Shown in pieces: positions 11,845-21,033 of a stretch of 64,000 nt of DNA (position 1 is the stretch's first letter; every line of letters starts with the position of its first letter). The DNA is from Solwaraspora sp. WMMD1047 (GTDB lineage Bacteria; Actinomycetota; Actinomycetes; Mycobacteriales; Micromonosporaceae), in contig NZ_JARUBL010000001.1 in assembly GCF_029626155.1 (NCBI RefSeq), positions 3,700,501-3,764,500 on the forward strand, read 5' to 3'. The notes beneath the pieces were generated by a model, which worked only from the letters and a program-made list of their open reading frames with translations, was not told the origin of the DNA and made no database searches. Both the position numbers and the translations under genes were made by a program.

Positions 11845-12597
11845 ATGTGCCGGCATCTGGTCCACCTCGGCCCGCCGGTCGCGCTGCGCGCCCTGCTGTT
11901 CGACCCGCCGCACGGCCTCGTCCGGCAGTCCTACGCCCCGCGCGACATGCGCGGTGGCGGCACCATCAACGCCGACGGATTCGGGATCGGCTGGTACGGC
12001 AGCGGCCCCGACCCGGTGCGCTACCGCAGCGACCGGCCGATCTGGACCGATCCGGGGCTGCCGGCGCTGGCCGACCAGGTCCGCTCCGGTGCGGTCCTCG
12101 CCGCGGTCCGGTCGGCCACCGTCGGGATGCCGGTGGTCGAGACGGCGGCGGCGCCGTTCGCCGACGGACCCTGGCTGTTCAGCCACAACGGCGTGGTCCG
12201 GGACTGGCCGGGGTCGGTGGTCCCGCTCGCCAGCCGGCTGCCGACCCGGGACCTGCTCACCCTCGACGCGCCCACCGACTCGGCGCTGCTCTGGGCGCTG
12301 GTGCGGCACCGGCTGCGGACCGGTCACCCCCCCGACGAGGCGGTCGCCGGCACGGTCCGCGACGTGCTCGCCGCCGCGCCCGGCTCCCGGCTGAACCTGC
12401 TGCTCACCGACGGCCGCCGGGCGGTCGCCAGCGCGGTCGGGCACGCCCTGTCGGTGTGCGAACGGGCCGGCGCCGTGCTGATCGCCTCGGAACCGCTCGA
12501 TGACGAACCCGGCTGGCGGCCGGTCGACGACGGTCAGCTGGTGACCGTCACCGACGGCCGTGTCCTGATGCGACCGATGGATGGGAGTCTTGGATGA
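11845..12597 (+). CDS. egtC: Ergothioneine gamma-glutamyl hydrolase EgtC
   Basis: EgtC is a class-II glutamine amidotransferase-like Ntn hydrolase that removes the gamma-glutamyl group from hercynyl-gamma-glutamylcysteine sulfoxide. ATG 11845 puts Cys at residue 2 (MCRHLVHLG), the expected nucleophile after Met removal. Other active-site landmarks are NADGFGIGWYG and LFSHNGVVRDW. It is 250 aa, starts 34 nt after egtB and ends in a 4-nt overlap with egtD. Confidence 0.95.
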   Translation: MCRHLVHLGPPVALRALLFDPPHGLVRQSYAPRDMRGGGTINADGFGIGWYGSGPDPVRYRSDRPIWTDPGLPALADQVRSGAVLAAVRSATVGMPVVETAAAPFADGPWLFSHNGVVRDWPGSVVPLASRLPTRDLLTLDAPTDSALLWALVRHRLRTGHPPDEAVAGTVRDVLAAAPGSRLNLLLTDGRRAVASAVGHALSVCERAGAVLIASEPLDDEPGWRPVDDGQLVTVTDGRVLMRPMDGSLG

Positions 12598-13604
12598 CCG
12601 CCGAACCGTTGGAGATCCACCTGACCGAGCCGGAGCTGGCCCGGCAGCTGCGCCGGGACGTCCGGCTCGGGCTGACCGCCCGGCCGAAGTGGCTGCCGCC
12701 GCGGTGGTTCTACGACGCCCGGGGGAGCGCCCTGTTCGAGGAGATCACCCGGTTGCCGGAGTACTACCCGACCCGTACCGAGCGGGCGATCCTGGCCGCG
12801 CACGCCGCCGAGATCGCGCGACTCACCGACGCCAAGACCCTGATCGAGCTCGGCTCGGGATCGTCGGACAAGACCCGGCTACTGCTCGACGCGCTTTACG
12901 CCGGGGGTGGTCTGGGCACCTTCGTCCCGCTGGACGTGTCGACCAGCGCGCTGGCCCGGTCCACCGAGCTGATCGCCACCGACTACCCCGGGGTCCGGGT
13001 CCGTGGCATCGTCGGCGACTTCAGCCGGCACCTGGATCGGCTGCCGGCCGGTGGTGGCCGGCTGGTGGCGTTCCTCGGCGGCACCATCGGCAACCTGGTG
13101 CCGGCCGAGCGGGCCGACTTCCTGCGCGACATGCGGGCCGCCCTGGCGGTCGGCGACTGGCTGCTGCTCGGCGCCGACCTGGTGAAGGACCCGGGTCTGC
13201 TGGTGCCGGCCTACGACGACGCGGCCGGCGTCACCGCCGAGTTCAACCGCAACGTGCTCCACGTGATCAACCGGGAGCTGGGCGGGGACTTCGACCCGGC
13301 CGGGTTCGACCACGTGGCGGTCTGGGACGCCGAGCGGCGCTGGATCGAGATGCGGCTGCGCGCCCGCCGCGCGATGCGGGTCCGGATCCGTGACCTGGAC
13401 CTGACCGTGGCGTTCACCGATGGTGAGCAGGTACGGACCGAGATCTCGGCGAAGTTCCGCCCGGCCGACCTGCCGGCCGAGCTCACCGCGGCCGGGTTCG
13501 TACCTCGGGCCGGCTGGACCGACCCCGATCGGCTCTTCTCGGTGACCCTGGCCCAGGTCGGCGCGGACCAACCGGCTAGGCTGGCGGTACGCGAAGGGGA
13601 GTAG
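12594..13604 (+). CDS. egtD: L-histidine N-alpha-methyltransferase EgtD
   Basis: EgtD trimethylates histidine to hercynine, the first committed step. This 336-aa SAM-dependent enzyme shows the family motifs PKWLPPRWFYDARGSALFE, LPEYYPTRTE, LIELGSGSSDKT (SAM loop) and FLGGTIGNL. Its last four codons (REGE) and TAG are also the first bases of the manganese riboswitch of the next gene. No egtE C-S lyase gene follows, so that step is supplied elsewhere or by another lyase. Confidence 0.96.
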   Translation: MTAEPLEIHLTEPELARQLRRDVRLGLTARPKWLPPRWFYDARGSALFEEITRLPEYYPTRTERAILAAHAAEIARLTDAKTLIELGSGSSDKTRLLLDALYAGGGLGTFVPLDVSTSALARSTELIATDYPGVRVRGIVGDFSRHLDRLPAGGGRLVAFLGGTIGNLVPAERADFLRDMRAALAVGDWLLLGADLVKDPGLLVPAYDDAAGVTAEFNRNVLHVINRELGGDFDPAGFDHVAVWDAERRWIEMRLRARRAMRVRIRDLDLTVAFTDGEQVRTEISAKFRPADLPAELTAAGFVPRAGWTDPDRLFSVTLAQVGADQPARLAVREGE

Positions 13605-13689
13605 CTCCCAACGCCGTGGTCGACACACTGGTGCCCGTGGGCACCCGGCCGCGCGGCCTCAGCACCAGCTGGGGCGAGCGAGACCTTCG
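13592..13689 (+). ncRNA. yybP-ykoY (Mn2+) riboswitch
   Basis: The element begins CGAAGGGGAGTAGC and ends GCGAGCGAGACCTTCG. P1 pairs CGAAGG (13592-13597) with CCTTCG (13684-13689). The invariant GGGGAGTAGC and AGCGAGACC loop segments and an internal GTCGACA match the yybP-ykoY aptamer, which senses Mn2+ and typically controls cation exporters. Downstream, AGCCGGGT and ACCCGGCT can pair as an expression-platform hairpin ahead of the GGGAGGGG ribosome site. The aptamer overlaps the end of egtD, so the egt transcript may also carry it. Confidence 0.9.
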
Positions 13690-13755
13690 ACTCTGGCTGT
13701 ACCAGCCGGGTCGAGGTCGTCGTGCCCCGAACCCGGCTCGACCGGGAGGGGTTAC

Positions 13756-14343
13756 ATGGAGGGCTTTCTCGCCGCGCTCGTGATCAGCTTCGGCGTCATC
13801 TTCGTCGCGGAACTCGGCGACAAGTCCCAGTTGATGGCGTTGACCTTCGCCACCCGATTCCGCACCCTGCCGGTGCTGATCGGCATCACCGGCGCGACCG
13901 CCCTGGTCCACCTGGTCTCGGTGGCGATCGGCGTGGGTCTCGGCGCGGCCCTGCCCACCGGCTGGATCGCCCTGGTCGCCGGGCTGGCGTTCTTCGGCTT
14001 CGGGATCTGGACCCTGCGCGGGGACTCGCTCACCGAGCAGGAGAAGACCCGGGCGGAGCGCAGCGACCGGTCGGCCGTGGTCGCGGTCTCGGTGGCCTTC
14101 TTCCTCGCCGAGCTCGGCGACAAGACCATGCTGGCCACCATCACGCTGGCCACCCAGTACGGCTGGTTCGGCACCTGGCTCGGCTCGACGGTGGGCATGG
14201 TCGCCGCGGACGCGCTGGCCATCGTCGCCGGGCGGATGCTCGGTCGCCGGCTGCCGGACCGCACGATCCGGTACGGCGCGGCGGCGCTGTTCGGGATCTG
14301 TGGCATCTGGCTGACCGTGGACGCCGTCGGCCAGCTCACCTGA
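13756..14343 (+). CDS. GDT1/TMEM165 (UPF0016) family Mn2+/Ca2+ exporter
   Basis: This 195-aa protein has six predicted helices and both family signature motifs, AELGDKS (near 20) and AELGDKT (near 120), whose acidic residues line the cation path. Family members export Mn2+ or Ca2+, and the Mn2+ riboswitch in front supports manganese efflux. ATG 13756 is preceded by GGGAGGGG. Placement behind egtABCD may link metal homeostasis with the iron-dependent thiol pathway, or be incidental. Confidence 0.93.
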   Translation: MEGFLAALVISFGVIFVAELGDKSQLMALTFATRFRTLPVLIGITGATALVHLVSVAIGVGLGAALPTGWIALVAGLAFFGFGIWTLRGDSLTEQEKTRAERSDRSAVVAVSVAFFLAELGDKTMLATITLATQYGWFGTWLGSTVGMVAADALAIVAGRMLGRRLPDRTIRYGAAALFGICGIWLTVDAVGQLT

Positions 14344-14429
14344 GCCCCGACCCCAGCTCACCTGAGCCGGACGCGTACCGGCCCGGATGCCGGGTAATCC
14401 GGTGGCCGGCGGTGCGGAGGGGGCGCGGG

Positions 14430-14795
14430 GTGTCCGAAGAGGTGCTGCACCGGGTCTCCGGGGTGCTGGTCGCCGTCATCGAGGCGGCCGGCGCCACGGT
14501 GATCTCGGTCGGCGCGCTCTGGGCGGTGGCCCGGTTCGTGGTCGCCGGGATCCGGCACCGCTCCGCCGAGGTCTTCACGCCGATCCGGCTCTCGCTCGGT
14601 CGGTTCCTGACCCTCGGGCTGGAGTTCCAGCTCGCGGCGGACATCCTGCGGACGGCGGCGGCGCCGAGCTTCGAGCAGATCGGCCAGCTGGCCGCGATCG
14701 CCACCATCCGGACCGCCCTCAACTACTTCCTCGGCCGGGAGATCGACCAGGAGCAGCGTCAGGTCGGGCGGGGCGGCGACCGGCGTACCGAATGA
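14430..14795 (+). CDS. DUF1622-family membrane protein
   Basis: This small integral membrane protein (121 aa) has about three helices: GVLVAVIEAAGATVISVGAL, the LGRFLTLGLEFQLAADIL segment typical of DUF1622, and a third around GQLAAIATIRTALNYFLG. The end (REIDQEQRQ) is charged. GTG 14430 is chosen because a G-rich site (GGAGGGGG) lies a suitable distance upstream. It faces nhaA, with stops 4 nt apart. Function unknown. Confidence 0.82.
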   Translation: MSEEVLHRVSGVLVAVIEAAGATVISVGALWAVARFVVAGIRHRSAEVFTPIRLSLGRFLTLGLEFQLAADILRTAAAPSFEQIGQLAAIATIRTALNYFLGREIDQEQRQVGRGGDRRTE

Positions 14796-14799
14796 TCTG

Positions 14800-16122
14800 T
14801 CAGGTCTCGCGGGCGGGCTGCTGGTAGATGTCGGGGATGCCGTCGGCGTCGACGTCGCGGGTCTCCTCCTCGCGCAGCCGCCGGTAGACGCGGTTGCGGC
14901 GGATCAGCACGATCGACGAGAGCACCGCCGCGGTCAGCGAGCCGGTCAAAACGGCGGCCTTGACGTGGTCGTTGGCCTCGCTGCCGCTGCCGAAGGCCAG
15001 CTCACCGATGAGCAGGGACACGGTGAAGCCGATCCCGGCCAGCAGCGCGACGCCGAGCAGATCGGTCCAGGTGATGTCGGAGTCGAGTTCGGCGCGGGTG
15101 AACCGGGAGAACAGGTAGGTGAAGCCGAGGATCCCGACGGTCTTGCCGACCACCAGGCCGGTGACCACGCCCAGCACGATCGGGTCGCTCACCAGCTCGC
15201 CGAAGTCGGCACCGCGCAGCGCCACCCCGGCGGCGAAGAACGCGAACACGGGCACCGCGAAGCCGGCCGAGATCGGCCGCCACCGGTGCTCCAGCTTCTC
15301 GGCCAGGCAGACGCCCTCCCGGTCCCGGCGCAGCACCGGAACCGTGAAGCCGAGGATCACCCCGGCCACCGTGGCGTGTACGCCGGAGGCGTGCATCAGC
15401 GTCCAGGCCACCGCCGCGAGTGGGATCAGCGCCCACCACCAGGTCTTTCGCCGCTGCACCAGGAAGGCGAAGGCGAGGATCGGCACGATGGTGGCGATCA
15501 GCGGGAGCGGGTTCAGGTCATCGGTGTAGAAGAGCGCGATGATCGTGATGGCGAACAGGTCGTCCACGACCGCCAAGGTGAGCAGGAAGGCGCGCAACCC
15601 GAGCGGTAGGTGGGAGCTGATCACCGCGAGCACGGCGAGGGCGAAGGCGATGTCGGTGGCGGTGGGGATCGCCCAGCCGCGCAGCCCCTCGCCGCCGGCG
15701 CCGGCCGTCCAGGCGACGTAGATCAGGGCCGGTGCGACCATGCCGCCGATCGCGGCGACGATCGGCAGCGCCGCCCGTCTCGGGTTGCTCAGGTCCCCGA
15801 CGACGAACTCCCGTTTGAGTTCCAGGCCCACCACGAAGAAGAAGATCGCCAGCAGTCCGTCGGCCGCCCAGTGTGACAGGTCGAGGTCCAGGTGCAGCGC
15901 CTCGCCGCCGGGCCAGGGGACGAACTCGCCGAGCCGGAAGTAGGACTCCGACCAGGGGGAGTTGGCCCAGACGAGGGCGACCACGGCGCCGAACAGGAGC
16001 AGCCCACCGCCGACGGTCTCGGTGCGCAGGATGTCACCGACGAACCGTGCCTCCGGCCAGGACGACGGCTGCAACAGCCGGCGGAGTCCGGTGGGGGTGG
16101 GTGGGGGAGTGCGGTCGGACAT
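14800..16122 (-). CDS. nhaA: Na+/H+ antiporter NhaA
   Basis: This 440-aa, 11-12-helix sodium/proton antiporter keeps the NhaA core: [18 protein letters not shown], the unwound-helix [13 protein letters not shown] and the ion-binding pair VVDDLFAI (two adjacent aspartates). The C-terminal extension ([23 protein letters not shown]) is acidic. It is monocistronic, with a 373-nt upstream region. Confidence 0.96.
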   Translation of the reverse strand: MSDRTPPPTPTGLRRLLQPSSWPEARFVGDILRTETVGGGLLLFGAVVALVWANSPWSESYFRLGEFVPWPGGEALHLDLDLSHWAADGLLAIFFFVVGLELKREFVVGDLSNPRRAALPIVAAIGGMVAPALIYVAWTAGAGGEGLRGWAIPTATDIAFALAVLAVISSHLPLGLRAFLLTLAVVDDLFAITIIALFYTDDLNPLPLIATIVPILAFAFLVQRRKTWWWALIPLAAVAWTLMHASGVHATVAGVILGFTVPVLRRDREGVCLAEKLEHRWRPISAGFAVPVFAFFAAGVALRGADFGELVSDPIVLGVVTGLVVGKTVGILGFTYLFSRFTRAELDSDITWTDLLGVALLAGIGFTVSLLIGELAFGSGSEANDHVKAAVLTGSLTAAVLSSIVLIRRNRVYRRLREEETRDVDADGIPDIYQQPARET

Positions 16123-16495
16123 GGTGATGCACCCTCCGCGTCAGGTTCCGGTCAAGGTCAGCAGGCATCGCTCGCCGACCAGACTTCCCGGCACGCCTTC
16201 GATGATCTTATCGGGATGGGATGCCCAGGGCGACCGGTCGGAGGCGCTCAGTGGCCGATCCCACCCTGCCAGATGTCCGCCGCTTCCGGCACTCACCGTC
16301 GGTTGCCGGCCTGCCGCGTTACCCCGACGGTCGGTGGCTAGTTATCTGCCTTGTTGAGCCGATTCGCGGCAACTAGACGGGTTGGTTCCTCTACATTCAG
16401 TGAGACGCTGCGTCGATCACACCGCTGGAACGTATCGGCTCCCGGAGCCGGTGGTGCCGCATGGCCCGGTCATCGTTCGAAGGAGTTCATGCCTG
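16123..16495. other. Divergent intergenic region (nhaA / BY-kinase)
   Basis: This 373-nt region contains no convincing ORF. It must hold the nhaA promoter and the promoter of the polysaccharide gene. A TACATT hexamer at 16393-16398 is a candidate -10 for the rightward gene; no clear -35 partner is seen. Confidence 0.5.
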
Positions 16496-17965
16496 ATGGA
16501 CCTGCAAAGCCACCTGCGCCTGGTGCGCCAACGATGGTGGGTCGTGCTCTCGACGATCCTGGTCGCGCTCGGTGTCGCGGGCGTCGTCACGATCCGGTCC
16601 GAGCCCCAGTACGCCTCCTCGGTGACGTTCTTCGTCACCATTCCGAGCCAGGGGGTGACCGACGCGTACCAGGGGGGCCTGTTCCTCCAGCAGCGCGTCA
16701 AGTCGTACACGGATCTGCTCACCAGTGACCGGTTGGCGCGCGGGATCGCCGGGCAGGAGGGCATCGGCCTGACCCCGGCCGAGGTGCAGTCCCGGGTCTC
16801 GGCCGAGATGCTCGCGGACAAGGTGCTGCTCACCGCCTCGGTGACCGATCCCGATCCGGCCCGGTCGCTGCGGCTGACCGAGGCGCTGGTGACCCAGTTC
16901 GTCGCGCTGGTCCAGGTCATCGAGACGCCGCCCGGCGCCCAGCAGGCGCCGATCAAGGTCGAGGTGGTGGGCGGCCCCCGGGTGGGCACCGAGCCGGTCT
17001 CGCCCCAGCCGGCGCGCAACCTGGCCTTGGCCGGCGTGCTCGGGCTGGTGCTCGGGGTGGCGTTGTCGGTGCTGCGGGGCATTTCGGACAACACGGTACG
17101 GGACGGCGCCACCCTGCGGCGGGTCACCGACACCCCGCTGCTCGGCGAGGTTCCGCTCGTCGACACCACCGACCTGGTGCCGCTGATGGCGGGCCGGGCG
17201 GCGAACTCGGTGCAGGCCGAGGCGCTGCGCAAGATCCGGACCAACCTGCGGTTCGTCGACGTCAACGAGCCGGCCCGGGTGATCGCGGTCACCAGCGCGG
17301 TGCAGGGCGAGGGGAAGTCGACGATCTCCTGCAACCTGGCCATCGCGCTGGCCGAGGCGGGCTGGCAGGTGCTGCTCGTCGACGCGGACCTGCGGCGGCC
17401 GAGGGTCGCCGACTACCTCGGCGTCGAGAGCGGGGCCGGCCTGACCGACGTGCTGATCGGCGAGACGTCGGTCGACGACGTCGTCCGCCCGTGGGGGGAC
17501 AAGTCGCTGCTGGTGCTGCCGGCCGGGTCCACGCCGCCGAACCCGAGTGAGTTGCTCGGTTCGAAGGCGATGGCCGATCTCCTGCTCGAACTGAAGGGGA
17601 TGACCGACATCGTCATCATCGACACCCCGCCGCTGCAGGCGGTCACCGACGGTGTGGTGGTGGCCGTGCAGTCCGACGGGGCGCTGCTGGTCACCCGGCA
17701 CGCGAAGACGTCCCAGGGCCAGGCGATCGCGGCGGCGCAGGCGTTGCGGGCGGTCGGCGCCCGGCTGCTGGGCTGCGTGCTGAACATGACGAAGCTGACC
17801 AAGGCGGACTCCTACCAGTACGAGGCGTACCGGGCCCGGCCGACCGCGCAGCCGGCCATCGCCGAGCCTGTCGACCTGCCCAGGCCGGCGGCGGGACACG
17901 GCGACGGGATCGGCGGGCCGGTGATCGACAACCCGACCGAGGAACTCAGCCGGATCCGGCGATGA
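16496..17965 (+). CDS. Polysaccharide co-polymerase / BY-kinase (Wzz-Wzc fusion)
   Basis: This 489-aa protein controls chain length or export of an extracellular polysaccharide. The N-terminal Wzz domain (MDLQSHLRLVRQRWW, first helix about 16-36) and a second helix near residue 180 flank the periplasmic-type loop. The C-terminal ATPase/kinase has Walker A SAVQGEGKSTIS, Walker A' VLLVDADLRRP and Walker B DIVIIDTPP. The tail has only scattered tyrosines (YQYEAY), not a long Tyr cluster. The start at 16496 is the family-typical MDLxxHLRLVRxRW. The ATG seven bases earlier is out of frame. Confidence 0.9.
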   Translation: MDLQSHLRLVRQRWWVVLSTILVALGVAGVVTIRSEPQYASSVTFFVTIPSQGVTDAYQGGLFLQQRVKSYTDLLTSDRLARGIAGQEGIGLTPAEVQSRVSAEMLADKVLLTASVTDPDPARSLRLTEALVTQFVALVQVIETPPGAQQAPIKVEVVGGPRVGTEPVSPQPARNLALAGVLGLVLGVALSVLRGISDNTVRDGATLRRVTDTPLLGEVPLVDTTDLVPLMAGRAANSVQAEALRKIRTNLRFVDVNEPARVIAVTSAVQGEGKSTISCNLAIALAEAGWQVLLVDADLRRPRVADYLGVESGAGLTDVLIGETSVDDVVRPWGDKSLLVLPAGSTPPNPSELLGSKAMADLLLELKGMTDIVIIDTPPLQAVTDGVVVAVQSDGALLVTRHAKTSQGQAIAAAQALRAVGARLLGCVLNMTKLTKADSYQYEAYRARPTAQPAIAEPVDLPRPAAGHGDGIGGPVIDNPTEELSRIRR

Positions 17966-17990
17966 ACCGGACCACCCGGGCGGTGACGCC

Positions 17991-19277
17991 GTGAGATTCG
18001 GGATCATCTCGCACTGGTTCCCGCCCGAACCGGCGTTCGTTCCCGGCGGACTCGCCGACGAACTCGTCTCCCGGGGCCACGAGGTGCGGGTCCTGACCGG
18101 CTTTCCGAGCCACCCCGGCGGGCAGCCGTATCCGGGATTCCGGCGGCGGTGGTGGGACAGCAGCACCACCGGTGGGCTCTCGGTCCGCCGGGTGCCGTCC
18201 TACCCGACCGACGAGAGCACCGCGCGACGGCGGCTGGCCAGCCAGCTCTCCTTCCTGGCCAGCGGGGCACTGGCGGCGCGTACCTTCCTGCGCCAGGTCG
18301 ACGCGCTCTACGTGTACGCCCCGTCGGCCGGCGCGTACGCGGCGGCCGGGCTGTCCCGGCTGGTGAACCAGGTACCCGCCGTGGTGCACGTGCAGGACCT
18401 CTCCGATGACCCGCCGCCACCCGAGGGTCAATCGTCCACCGGACCGGCGGCCGGCGGGATGGCCGACCGGATGGAACGGTCCATGATCGCGAAGGCGATG
18501 CGTCGGGTCTACGAGTCGGCGGCCGGAGTCGCGGTGATCGCCCCGTCGATGCGCGACCAGGTCATCGAACGCGGTGCCGATCCGGACCGGGTCCGGGTGG
18601 TGCTCAACTGGACCGACGAGCGGCTGTTCCGCCCGGCGCGGCCGAGTGTCGCGGCCCGCCGGGCGATCGGGCACCGGGGCCGCTGCACGATCATGCACGC
18701 GGGCACGATCGGCCCCTTCCAGCGGGCCGACACCGCCGTCCGGGCGGCAGCCGAGCTGAACGGCAAGGTCGACCTCGATCTGGTCCTGGTCGGCACGGGC
18801 GCCCAGGAGGGGCCGACCCGGCAACTCGTCGCCGAACTGGGCGCGAGCAATGTGCGGTTCGTCGAGCGCCGTCCGCCGGCGGAGATGGCCGAGCTGTACG
18901 GTGCGGCGGAGTACCAGTTGGTGATGATGCGGGACCTGCCCGCGCTGCGTGGCACCGTGCCGGCGAAGCTGCCGGCCGCGCTGTCGGCCGGCGCGCCCGT
19001 GGTCGCCTCGGCGGGCGGTGACACGGCGGACCTGGTGGAGCGCGACCGCGCCGGGCTGTCCTGCCCGCCGGACGACTGGCGGTCGCTGGCGGACCGGTTC
19101 GCGCTGGCCGCGGTGATTCCGCCGGAGGCGCGCGCCCAGATGGCGCAGCGGGCCCGGGAGAGCTACCTGCGGCGGATGTCGCTGCGGCTCGGGGTCGACC
19201 AGATCGAACGGATGCTTGTCGAGGCGGCGGCGGGGCGCGACGGCGGCTACGCCGGTCGCCATCACCGGCCCGGCTGA
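17991..19277 (+). CDS. Glycosyltransferase, GT4-like
   Basis: This 428-aa GT-B fold enzyme probably adds a sugar to a lipid-linked intermediate for the polysaccharide handled by the upstream BY-kinase. The N-terminal half has GIISHWFPPEPAFVPGGLADEL and VVHVQDLSDDPPPP (WbuB-like). The C-terminal donor-binding half has IMHAGTIGPFQRAD, LVLVGTGAQEGPTRQL and PAKLPAALSAGAPVVAS. GTG 17991 follows the previous stop by 25 nt, consistent with an operon. Confidence 0.88.
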   Translation: MRFGIISHWFPPEPAFVPGGLADELVSRGHEVRVLTGFPSHPGGQPYPGFRRRWWDSSTTGGLSVRRVPSYPTDESTARRRLASQLSFLASGALAARTFLRQVDALYVYAPSAGAYAAAGLSRLVNQVPAVVHVQDLSDDPPPPEGQSSTGPAAGGMADRMERSMIAKAMRRVYESAAGVAVIAPSMRDQVIERGADPDRVRVVLNWTDERLFRPARPSVAARRAIGHRGRCTIMHAGTIGPFQRADTAVRAAAELNGKVDLDLVLVGTGAQEGPTRQLVAELGASNVRFVERRPPAEMAELYGAAEYQLVMMRDLPALRGTVPAKLPAALSAGAPVVASAGGDTADLVERDRAGLSCPPDDWRSLADRFALAAVIPPEARAQMAQRARESYLRRMSLRLGVDQIERMLVEAAAGRDGGYAGRHHRPG

Positions 19278-19408
19278 GGGTCCGTCGCGCAGGCCGGCGG
19301 GTCGAGTGCGTGCACCAGGTCCTGGAAGTTCCGGCACCGGAGAAAGTCCTCCGAATCGCAGGCCAGTGCGTGGTCCACAAGCGCCCGGGAGGCGGTCGCC
19401 CGGGCCAT
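19262..19408 (-). CDS. Possible 48-aa ORF or gene remnant
   Basis: The minus frame from ATG 19408 reads as a natural-looking peptide (LVDHALACDSEDFLRCRNFQ, then DLVHALDP) ending at TGA 19262, overlapping the glycosyltransferase stop. No Shine-Dalgarno is clear and no family is recognised. It may be the tail of a lost gene. Confidence 0.25.
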   Translation of the reverse strand: MARATASRALVDHALACDSEDFLRCRNFQDLVHALDPPACATDPQPGR

Positions 19409-19475
19409 CGCCGAGATGCGCCGGGTGCTGCGGCCGGGTGGCCGGCTGCTGCTCCTGGACCACCTGGAGCGGCGG
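19380..19475 (+). pseudogene. Remnant of a class I SAM methyltransferase
   Basis: The plus frame encodes AIAEMRRVLRPGGRLLLLD followed by HLERRW, the conserved post-motif segment of ubiE/menG-like methyltransferases. There is no SAM-binding motif before it and no continuation after it, so this is a decayed fragment. The rest of 19278-19534 holds only this, the minus-strand peptide above and a second minus-strand peptide (ALTVLYLESLSHGELSR, 19479-19545) that also looks like a gene tail. Confidence 0.5.
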
Positions 19476-19534
19476 TGGTTACGCGGCCGGCCGGCTCAAC
19501 TCGCCGTGCGACAGGGATTCCAAGTAGAGCACCG

Positions 19535-20992
19535 TCAACGCCTCCGGTTCGGTCTGCCGGAACGGGCGGCCCGGCGGCTGGCCAGGCCGTCGGCGAGCGC
19601 GGCGGTCAGAGCCAGCGCGATGAACCCCATCAGCAACAGCACGGCGTCCCGGAACGCCCTCGACCAGCCGTTTCCGGTATCCGCCAGGACCGCGAAGAAG
19701 AGCGACCCGACCACCGCGATGCCGATCGCCGAGCCGATCCGTTGCCCGGTCTGCAGCATGCCGGCGGCGCTGCCGGCCCGCGCGACCGGTACCTCGGCGA
19801 GGGTGAGGTTCTGGTTCGGTGTGATCACCAGGCCGCTGCCCAGCCCCGCCAGCAGCAGCGGCGCCGCCGTGGCCAGCGCGGCCCCCCGGCCAGGAACGAA
19901 ATGCAGGGCCACCACCGTCGCGGCGAGCCCGACCAGCACGATGGCCAGCCCGGCGGCGACCAGCGGTCGGCCGTACCGGTTGACGAGCCGGCCGCCGAGG
20001 GTGGCGGTGACGGCCGAGCCGACCGCGAACGGGGTGATCCCCAGCCCGGCCTGCAGCGCGCTGTAGCCGAGGCCGTTCTGCAGGAAGAGCGTGAAGGTGA
20101 AGAACGTTGCCGTGAAGCCGGCGAAGTAGAGCAGCGCGACAAGCGAGCCGAGTGTGTACGACCGGTGCCGGAACAGCCCGAGGTCGAACAGCGGCTCCCG
20201 GCGCCGCCGGTACCGCAACTCCCACCCGACGAAGCCGACCAGCGCGGCGAGGCTGGCCGGCAGCAGCAGCCACTTGCCCGGTCCCGGCCACTGCCGGGCC
20301 TGCACCAGCGGCACCAGCAGCGCGACGACGCCGACCCCGAGCAGCAGTACGCCGACCGGGTCGAGTGCCTGCCGGCCGCCGTCCGGGGCGCCGGCCCGAC
20401 CGGTCGGGATCCACCGCCAGGCGAAGGCGATCGCCGCCAGGCCGACCGGCACGTTCACGTAGAACACCCACCGCCAGCCGGTTTCCGAGCCGCCGAGGTG
20501 GATGAGTGTGCCGCCCAGCAGCGGACCGACCGCCGTGGAGACCCCGATGGTGGCGCCCAGCAGTCCGAACGGCCGGCCCCGCTCGGGGCCCGCGAACAGC
20601 TGCTGGATCATCCCGACGACCTGCGGGTTGACCACCCCGGCGGCGGCGCCCTGGACCAGCCGGGCGGCGATCAGCCAGCCGGCGGAGGTGGCCAGCCCGG
20701 CGGCCGCGCTGGTCAGGGTGAACAGCGCCAGGCCGGTGATGAAGACAGCCCGCCGGCCCCGGGCGTCGCCGAACCGGCCGGCCGGCACGAGGACCAGCCC
20801 GAAGGTCAGCGCGTATCCGGAGAGGATCCACTGCAGGTCGCCCGGTCCGGCCCGCAGCGCCGTCCCGATCGACGGGACCGCCACGTTGACGATGCTCACG
20901 TCCAGCAGTGTCATGAAGGCGGCGACCAGGCCCACCGCCAGCGCGTGCCAGCGCCGCCGGTCGGGGTCGGGCCGCGCGGGCCGGGCCGGCAC
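19535..20992 (-). CDS. MFS drug exporter, DHA2 (14-TM) type
   Basis: This 485-aa proton-driven efflux protein has motif A GRFGDARGRRAVF, the DHA2 opening MTLLDVSIVNVAVPSIG, motif C LLGATIGVSTAVGPLLGG, and the second-half region VITPNQNLTLAEVP-GSAAGMLQTGQRIGSAIG. It ends in an Arg-rich cytoplasmic tail. No TetR or MarR gene is adjacent, although the small wHTH-like protein 41 bp upstream on the same strand might act as one. Confidence 0.9.
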   Translation of the reverse strand: MPARPARPDPDRRRWHALAVGLVAAFMTLLDVSIVNVAVPSIGTALRAGPGDLQWILSGYALTFGLVLVPAGRFGDARGRRAVFITGLALFTLTSAAAGLATSAGWLIAARLVQGAAAGVVNPQVVGMIQQLFAGPERGRPFGLLGATIGVSTAVGPLLGGTLIHLGGSETGWRWVFYVNVPVGLAAIAFAWRWIPTGRAGAPDGGRQALDPVGVLLLGVGVVALLVPLVQARQWPGPGKWLLLPASLAALVGFVGWELRYRRRREPLFDLGLFRHRSYTLGSLVALLYFAGFTATFFTFTLFLQNGLGYSALQAGLGITPFAVGSAVTATLGGRLVNRYGRPLVAAGLAIVLVGLAATVVALHFVPGRGAALATAAPLLLAGLGSGLVITPNQNLTLAEVPVARAGSAAGMLQTGQRIGSAIGIAVVGSLFFAVLADTGNGWSRAFRDAVLLLMGFIALALTAALADGLASRRAARSGRPNRRR

Positions 20993-21033
20993 CGGCCGTT
21001 ACCGGGCCGCTTCCGGCCGGGGTCCCGGGCCGG

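Noticed and set aside
13756-14343. An egtE-like C-S lyase expected after egtD
   Set aside because: The next gene is a GDT1-family membrane protein; no PLP-dependent enzyme occurs anywhere in the window.
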